The notes under the pieces: generated by a model
Databases searched by the model: none
What the model saw: only the letters and a program-made list of their open reading frames with translations
Told to the model about the DNA's origin: nothing
In this document: positions 58,553 through 64,000 of the stretch, one piece after another
How positions within the stretch are numbered: the first letter of the stretch is position 1
Layout: each line of letters starts with the position of its first letter
Assembly: GCA_001939145.1 (NCBI GenBank)
Contig: LSRX01000262.1
Span: 452,274-516,273, forward strand
From: Symbiodinium microadriaticum
Taxonomy: Eukaryota > Sar > Dinophyceae > Suessiales > Symbiodiniaceae
DNA length: 64,000 nt
Reading direction: 5' to 3'
Translations under genes and position numbers: made by a program

Positions 58553-59680
58553 CTGCATCACGTGCCCGCGGCCCTGGCTCTCCAGCGAAGCGGTGCGTCC
58601 AGCGGTGTAAGCCAGAGGCAGGGAGGCCCCTTGCCTGTGGTCGTTTACGTGCTCCGAACCAGTGAAAAACACGACCCCCCCCCCCGAAAGTCAGAATCTT
58701 CAGAATTCGGCGGTCTGGGGCTGCCCCGACATGACATTGTCCGCGTCTTGAACTCCCTACTGCAGTTAGAACAGGAGAATGTTGCAGGCGAATGCGCTCG
58801 TCGTAATGTTGGTCTGACGTGCAGCCAGAGTTCGCCGAAGAGAGGTCTCCCGACACCATGGGAAAGCGCGGTGCAGCTCCCGCAGGCTGGGCTAAGGACT
58901 TTCTCCTTCTTGTGCACGTGGACACGAGAGCTAGCAAGGCCTTGTGATTTTGTGAAGCTGGAGGTCCAGCATGGAAGAAACAGCGTGCTGTGCTCAGTTG
59001 CCAGCAGGAGCACTTCAAATCTTTTGGCACGTCAGGCTGCTGCCTGTGCCGTTCCGCCTCCTGTAGGTGGTGCGACCGTGCGGAGCAAGATAAACACCGT
59101 CATAGCGGTCCGAGCCTCGGTCTGCGAGGTACGGGCTTTCGTCTGCACTGGCACGGGATACTTGCCCCCGGGGTAAACCAGACAACCAGGTCATACCAGG
59201 ACAGGTCAGACTTCCATCTTTTATGCCGCAGGCGCTGCGCGACACCAATCTGGAAAGCGAGGCCTCCTTGCGCTGGGAGCCTCGGCTCAGTCACTCCGGT
59301 CATGCCTGCACAGGCAACAGAGATCTCGCGAAAGATGCTTGCAGAGGGTGTGCGGGGCCAAACTGCATCAAGTCAAAGTCAGATGGCCCGAATCTCGCCT
59401 TCCCAAACATTTGGCAATCGAGGCAGTCGCTGCGCTCTCGCAAATGGTGGAAGACAGGCATCCCATGCAGACAAGGTGCCTTGTCTGCAGAGTAATCAGA
59501 GCAGAAGATATGGAGTGCCTGAAATCACAACCGGTCTCTTCCTGAAGGGTTGGCGACTTCATCAAAGAGACGCTGGAAGACATCGCAGCACGGTGGGGGT
59601 TGCAAGGAAGCTCACTTTTGTAGCTCTCTGGAGTAAAGATGCATCCAGGCTTCAGGGGAAGGTCGATGATGCGAAGAAGT
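58553..59680. other. no supported gene
   Basis: Includes a ten-C run at 58676-58685. + strand frames (58562-59176; 58990-59790) have no domain. Possible exon pieces cannot be separated from noise. Confidence 0.4.
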
Positions 59681-59683
59681 CCG

Positions 59684-62097
59684 TGAGCACCATGGAGTCG
59701 GAGCTCGAAGTCCAGAAGGCCCCGTCGCATACCGGGCTTGGAGTGGCCTGTAAGAGGGAGGCAGTGTGCTACATCCTTCTTCGTTGCTGATGATACAGTA
59801 CTTGTTGCTCAGCGTTTGCTGTTCAGTGTGGCAATGCCACGGGCTGCAGTCGGGTGTGAAATCCAGCCGGTGGCCGTGTGGTCGCCACAGAAGCACCAGT
59901 GGCAAAACCAGTTTCACAGGCTCGTGCAGGAGATGATATGTTGGGCTTTGGCGACCATTGCACCGTGCTTGCTAAAACTCCCTGGCACGTGGAAGAGATG
60001 AGCGGTCATCACTGTTGGCAGCACAAGCCCGCGGTTGAGAAGACGTGCACTCAGTCAAACCACTCCAGAAACTTTTCGCCACTTGGGGTGGAAATATGCT
60101 GCCTGACGCAGCAAAACACATCCAACAGAACCGGAGCGATGCCAAAAATGATGACCAAACGCGGCTTTCAAGCATTGGCAGCTGCGGATATCAACACGGT
60201 TCAAACCTGATCCCTACAGATATTTTGATAGGATCTGCTCGTCCTGTGGAATTGGGTCCAGTGTCTGTGTTGGTTGGGTTGTAAAGGTGAGATTGGTGGT
60301 TGAAGAAGCGGGCAAGAGGTATACCATCTGGCAGGAACAGCATCACGGTTCAAGGATTGTAAGGCAAGTGGTGGGAGGAGAAGAAGCCACAACGCTCGAG
60401 GTGTTTTCGCCAGCATCCGGTGGACCAGGCAAAGCCCCTCGGACAGCCTCCCGGCCAATCGAACAGAATGAATATCACCAGCACGTGCATTATACTTGCA
60501 CGGGTGTTAATGGTAAGATGGCAACACAATTCTGACGACATAACTGTCTTTGGTCCGGGTCTTCCCCTGAGACAGGCACAGCTGCAGGCCGCCACGGACG
60601 AACTTGCTGAGGCCCGTCATTGTATTGCCAGGGCTTCCCGGTCCGTCCACGCCCAATGGGCATGGGGGGAAGGAGATGGGATGTCTGGGATGTTGCTAGT
60701 TACTTCACGAGGGTATCACCCATTCAAGATGCATGGTGACTTAACATGGCTTCATATGTTTTGGTAACAGACCCCAAGCTGTGCCCAGTCGTCCTGGGGA
60801 GGCCAAAGAGAAGGTGACGAAGAAGGCTGAGCAAACGACAGCAGCCAAGAAAGCCCTCGGGGAATGCGAGCAGGCACTTGGCTTGGTCGTGCCTTACCCT
60901 GTCATGTGAACCTCGATCTTGAGAGCATGTGACACAAGTCCTTCCAAAACCCACGGCTTCTAACAGCCGTCACGCTGTCGGACCGGACAGGCCGATGCCA
61001 TGATCGCAAGGGATCAGGCTGGCACCAACAGGTCCGCCGACGATGACGGTTCTTGTTCAGAGGAGTGAGAATTTCCCAGTGCACGAAAGGCGGCAAGGCC
61101 AGCTGACCAAGGAGCAGTCGAAGTTCACGTTGGCTACCTAGCTCCGAGTGCCTGCCCTATAGGCAAGCAGTTTTATTGAAACTAATCTTGTCTTTCTATC
61201 GGTGTGAGCCCGACATGCTGGTCGTGTGGTGATGGGGGCCACAAGCCGTACCGAACGATGGAAAGCCATGATTCATTGATTCAGAGCTTGGGGAATGCGA
61301 AGAGACAGCCGACGTGAAAGAGCAAAACTCGGGGCCGTAGCGGATGTTGCGAACATGCCTTCAGAGCCGTATGTAAACCATCGATGCCTTCGGGGCCTTT
61401 ATGCTGGTGAGTTTGTCGTACGCTATGCATGCCATGTTTTTCAACCCTGCGGGGTTCGTCTAAAGCGCCTTGCATGACGCAGCTTAGGGACATCAGGGAC
61501 AATCTCCTCCAGGCAGGGCTTGAGAGCTTGCATGTCCTGGTTTCAAGTTTAGGCCTCAGAAGGGGGTTGGCGTAAAGATGAGGATGGACGCCTTGGCAGA
61601 TGACAGGTGCTGATAGATGATGGCATCAATGCAAACGGAAGTGCCAAAGAGTCGAAGAAGGCTTGCGACAAGTCCGACCAGCATGTTTGCTGCCTTTACC
61701 TTCAACCATCGTTGTTATCGTTCGGGTTCCATGTCATCTCCACAACAAATCTGACCTGCTTAATCTGTTCGTTGCCCGCAGGCAATGTTTCCCCGGCCCC
61801 AACCCCCACAGTATTCGTTGGCCAGGCTCCTGAAGCAGATTACGAACCTCGGTGCCGAATCTGCTCTGCTGGCGGCGGCTCCTGCGGTGCTGCTCAAGAA
61901 GCCCGAGGAGAGAGCTCGCGAGCGTTCTACGCCAAGTGCTAATCGTCGCCGCCGAATAGTGCCTAGTATCAGCAGTAGCAGTAGCCGTTTGTAGTGCCAG
62001 TAGCAGTAATATGTGTGTCTAGTAAAGTGGTAGTGGTACCGGTAATGGTAGTGGTGGCAGTAGTGGTCGTGGTGGCAGTAGTGGTCGTGGTGGCAGC

Positions 62098-62129
<32 letters not shown>

Positions 62130-62560
62130 CAGCCAGCGGCGTGTTTGCCGTACCCGTGAAATCGGCTGCTCGGGACTCGGGGGGCGGGGGGGATGATGAC
62201 GACATTGGTACACAGACACCCCGAACAATATCTCCACAAGAGCCGTTCCACTCGGTATTTACAGTACTTTCGTGATGGCGGACTAACAAAGGCCGCATTT
62301 CGGTAAGCAGGGAACGCTGTTTATTGGGCGGGGGGGATGATGACGGCATTGGTACACAGACACCCCGAACAATATCTCCACAAGAGCCGTTTTACTCGGT
62401 ATTGACAGTACCTTCGTGATGGCGGACCCTCTTCTATGATGATGGTTGATGATGGTGATCATGATGATGATGATGCATGATGAAGGATGATGATGGATGA
62501 TGATGACCGATGATGGTGGTGGATTGAGGCGCCAGGTGGTTGGTAGGAGGGGGGGGTGGC

Positions 62561-62616
<56 letters not shown>

Positions 62617-63114
62617 ACTAGCATGACTGCATGTCAGGAGCGTGAAGGATTCGACAGCCATGTCCTGGACTGCTTAAAGGCCGTGTTTCTCCTGCCATTC
62701 TACCTCTGCCTAAACCCGAGCCCTTCCCGGACATCGGTAGCAGCATGGGTTGCAGTGACGCGACTGGCAGGCGACTCTGGCTGATAAGCTGGGCGAGATC
62801 CAGAAAGGCTTGGACGAGATCTCGGCCGAGGCGGTCTTCTTTTTTCTCTTGGCAGCCTTCCGTGTTGCATAGCAGATTTAGGATCACTCCCATTGCTTGC
62901 CCCGTCAAAAGTTTATGGGAAGCCAAGCAACGCATCGTGTTTGTGTACAGGTGGAAGCCAAGCTGCTGCTGACTCAGTATACATTTTGTGCTGGCCACTG
63001 GAAATGCTCTCGGAATCTCTCGGACTTGCAGCTGATCGGCTTGACATCAAGTTTCGACGACCATGCAGGCCTGAGAAGACAGCGAAGGCTGAAGAGACCG
63101 CAAAGGCGCAGTAG
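59684..63114 (+). CDS. scattered coiled-coil exons, unknown gene
   Basis: Heptad-type pieces on the + strand: LQGKVDDAKKSVSTMESELE (59653-59712), RQAQLQAATDELAEARHCIA (60572-60631), AKEKVTKKAEQTTAAKKALG (60805-60865), LADKLGEIQKGLDEISAEAV (62774-62834) and EKTAKAEETAKAQ followed by TAG (63075-63114). A frame at 61784-61994 (LLKQITNLGAESALLAAAP) may add another. The 2-kb spacing and intervening microsatellites mean these could be one long-intron gene or two. The composition suggests a filament or tail protein; nothing more can be said. Confidence 0.35.
61960..62130. repeat. AGT/GTG triplet tract
   Basis: Degenerate AGTAGC, GTGGTA and GTGGCAGTA units ending in pure (GTA)n at 62097-62128. Val-rich and Tyr-rich frames are artefacts. 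Confidence 0.9.
62182..62427. repeat. about 102-bp duplication at 144-bp spacing
   Basis: Units 62182-62283 and 62326-62427 both run from GGGCGGGGGGGATGATGAC through ACACAGACACCCCGAACAAT and CTTCGTGATGGCGGAC with a few substitutions. Each is followed or preceded by a triplet tract. Confidence 0.9.
62430..62617. repeat. GATGAT tract and (GTA)n
   Basis: GAT/ATG triplets at about 62436-62520, a short G-rich link, then pure (AGT)n at about 62562-62616. Confidence 0.9.
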
Positions 63115-63824
63115 ATCTGAGCGACATGTGTTGCTTGTCTTCTGACCATCTCACTCAGCGTCGGTCCCAGCAACCTTCAATGCGTGGCTGCGGCTCAAGC
63201 GGGAACCGACCACAGATAGACGAGCCCCCTGGGTGGCACCATGCAGGTGCGCGCTGGAAGGTAGATGTGCAGTCGTAGCGCCGGCGAGAGCATCGGCCGA
63301 GGCCATCCTAAGGGGGCTTCTGCTGGTCTGGTCGGCTCTCGCCCAGGCCAGGGTCCTCAAAAGCTCCTTCTGATATGTTCTGATCGTCTCGGTCTCGTGA
63401 CTGCATAGGATGCCAGCTGCCCCGTGAACGCTGACGGCAGCGGTGCTTGCACCAGGCCCAGCAAGGCCCCCTCGTGACACCTGATGTGCACGCTCCACTG
63501 CGCTCTGCAAGTATATCCTAATGTTCTTCGTGTCGACAGGCAGATGCGAATCACACTTTGCGCTGTCGCGCGCAAGGGTTTGACCCGGAAAAACTGGGCT
63601 GCCAGACATGCCGCGTTTTGGAGCAGAGGCTGGGAGGGCAAGGCTCGCTTATCTCTCTCGCGTGTGCCTTTGTCGTGAAGAGGCTCAAAGAAAGCGGCGT
63701 GGCTTCCGCGACCCTGGCAGGGAACTGCCTTGAGTGCTGTGAAGAGGAGATCTCTCGCTCTCTCGCTCTCTCTCTCGCTCTCTCTCCCTTTGTCTCGCGC
63801 TCGCCCGCTCGCTCGCTCGCTCGC

Positions 63825-63870
<46 letters not shown>

Positions 63871-64000
63871 CCGGGAGAAAACATTCCCATGACTGCGAAT
63901 CCCAGGAGCCTGTTCTCGAGCTCTTCCCAAAGGCAGCGTCTAGTTCTTGCGGCTGCGATGTCCGTGCGGCCTGCAGTCTCAGCAAGGCAAGGCTCATTGC
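63115..64000. other. no supported gene; (CTCG)n/(CT)n tract
   Basis: Mostly undefined sequence. The notable item is a CT/CG-rich tract at 63749-63868: CTCTCG units, eight or so CGCT units, then (CT)n. Arg/Glu/Ser-rich minus-strand frames come from it. Confidence 0.5.
63749..63868. repeat. (CTCTCG)n, (GCTC)n, (CT)n tract
   Basis: A compound purine/pyrimidine-asymmetric microsatellite. Confidence 0.9.

Noticed and set aside
1-64000. Dinoflagellate spliced-leader relics (TTTTGGCTCAAG) upstream of genes
   Set aside because: None recognised by eye on either strand; a computed search with mismatches would be needed to exclude them.
1-64000. CRISPR arrays, bacterial operons, ribosome-binding sites
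   Set aside because: The sequence is eukaryotic with split genes; the direct repeats present are satellites and microsatellites without the repeat-spacer pattern.

Overview
The window reads as nuclear DNA of a dinoflagellate, most likely in or near the Symbiodiniaceae/Suessiales; the species cannot be fixed from sequence alone. The reasons are: genes cut into many short exons; introns that start with GC or GA as often as GT, almost always leaving AG|G at both borders; every recognisable gene on the + strand; much simple repeat; plant-type TTTAGGG telomere-like repeats inside the sequence; a large degenerate LINE; and a long PPR protein of a type I recall from dinoflagellate predicted proteomes. 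Because exons are short, most long open frames here are noise, and gene calls rest on exon-sized pieces joined at plausible splice sites.

Layout. 0-9.9 kb: repeats and sparse genes, namely a split RING-H2/ZZ-like zinc-finger gene (about 1.8-2.7 kb) and a short gene with a signal or lumen-type leader (6.4-6.8 kb). 9.97-12.35 kb: nine near-identical copies of a 241-bp satellite plus a diverged copy after a single N. About 13.0-13.2 kb: the end of a coiled-coil gene. 14.7-26.1 kb: a decayed APE-type LINE bounded on both sides by CTACTG-type microsatellite. It has a proline-rich ORF1, an APE endonuclease, a reverse transcriptase with YADD, four Cys/His finger-like modules, an extra about 390-residue ORF and, at the 3' end, a recognisable ubiquitin-specific-protease (C19/USP) domain. 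The USP cargo is the most interesting thing in the window.

27.8-33.7 kb: coiled-coil exons, a DOT1-like methyltransferase gene (29.7-30.9 kb) and a Cys-rich/coiled-coil gene. About 35.6-48.3 kb: one large pentatricopeptide-repeat gene. Its introns hold a complete saccharopine-dehydrogenase-like oxidoreductase gene (38.6-40.0 kb) and a coiled-coil ORF (42.9-44.0 kb), both on the same strand. A 649-bp assembly gap lies in a third intron. 50.0-51.4 kb: a TXNDC9-type thioredoxin-like gene. 51.9-57.0 kb: a coiled-coil plus C2 protein resembling RPGRIP1/RPGRIP1L ciliary proteins, with a small secreted-protein ORF nested in it. 57.6-58.5 kb: EF-hand exons. 59.7-63.1 kb: scattered coiled-coil exons.

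There is no operon logic; the neighbours form a unidirectional eukaryotic gene row with mixed housekeeping roles (RNA processing, chaperone-type thioredoxin, cilium, chromatin). Exon borders below are read by eye and need transcript support.
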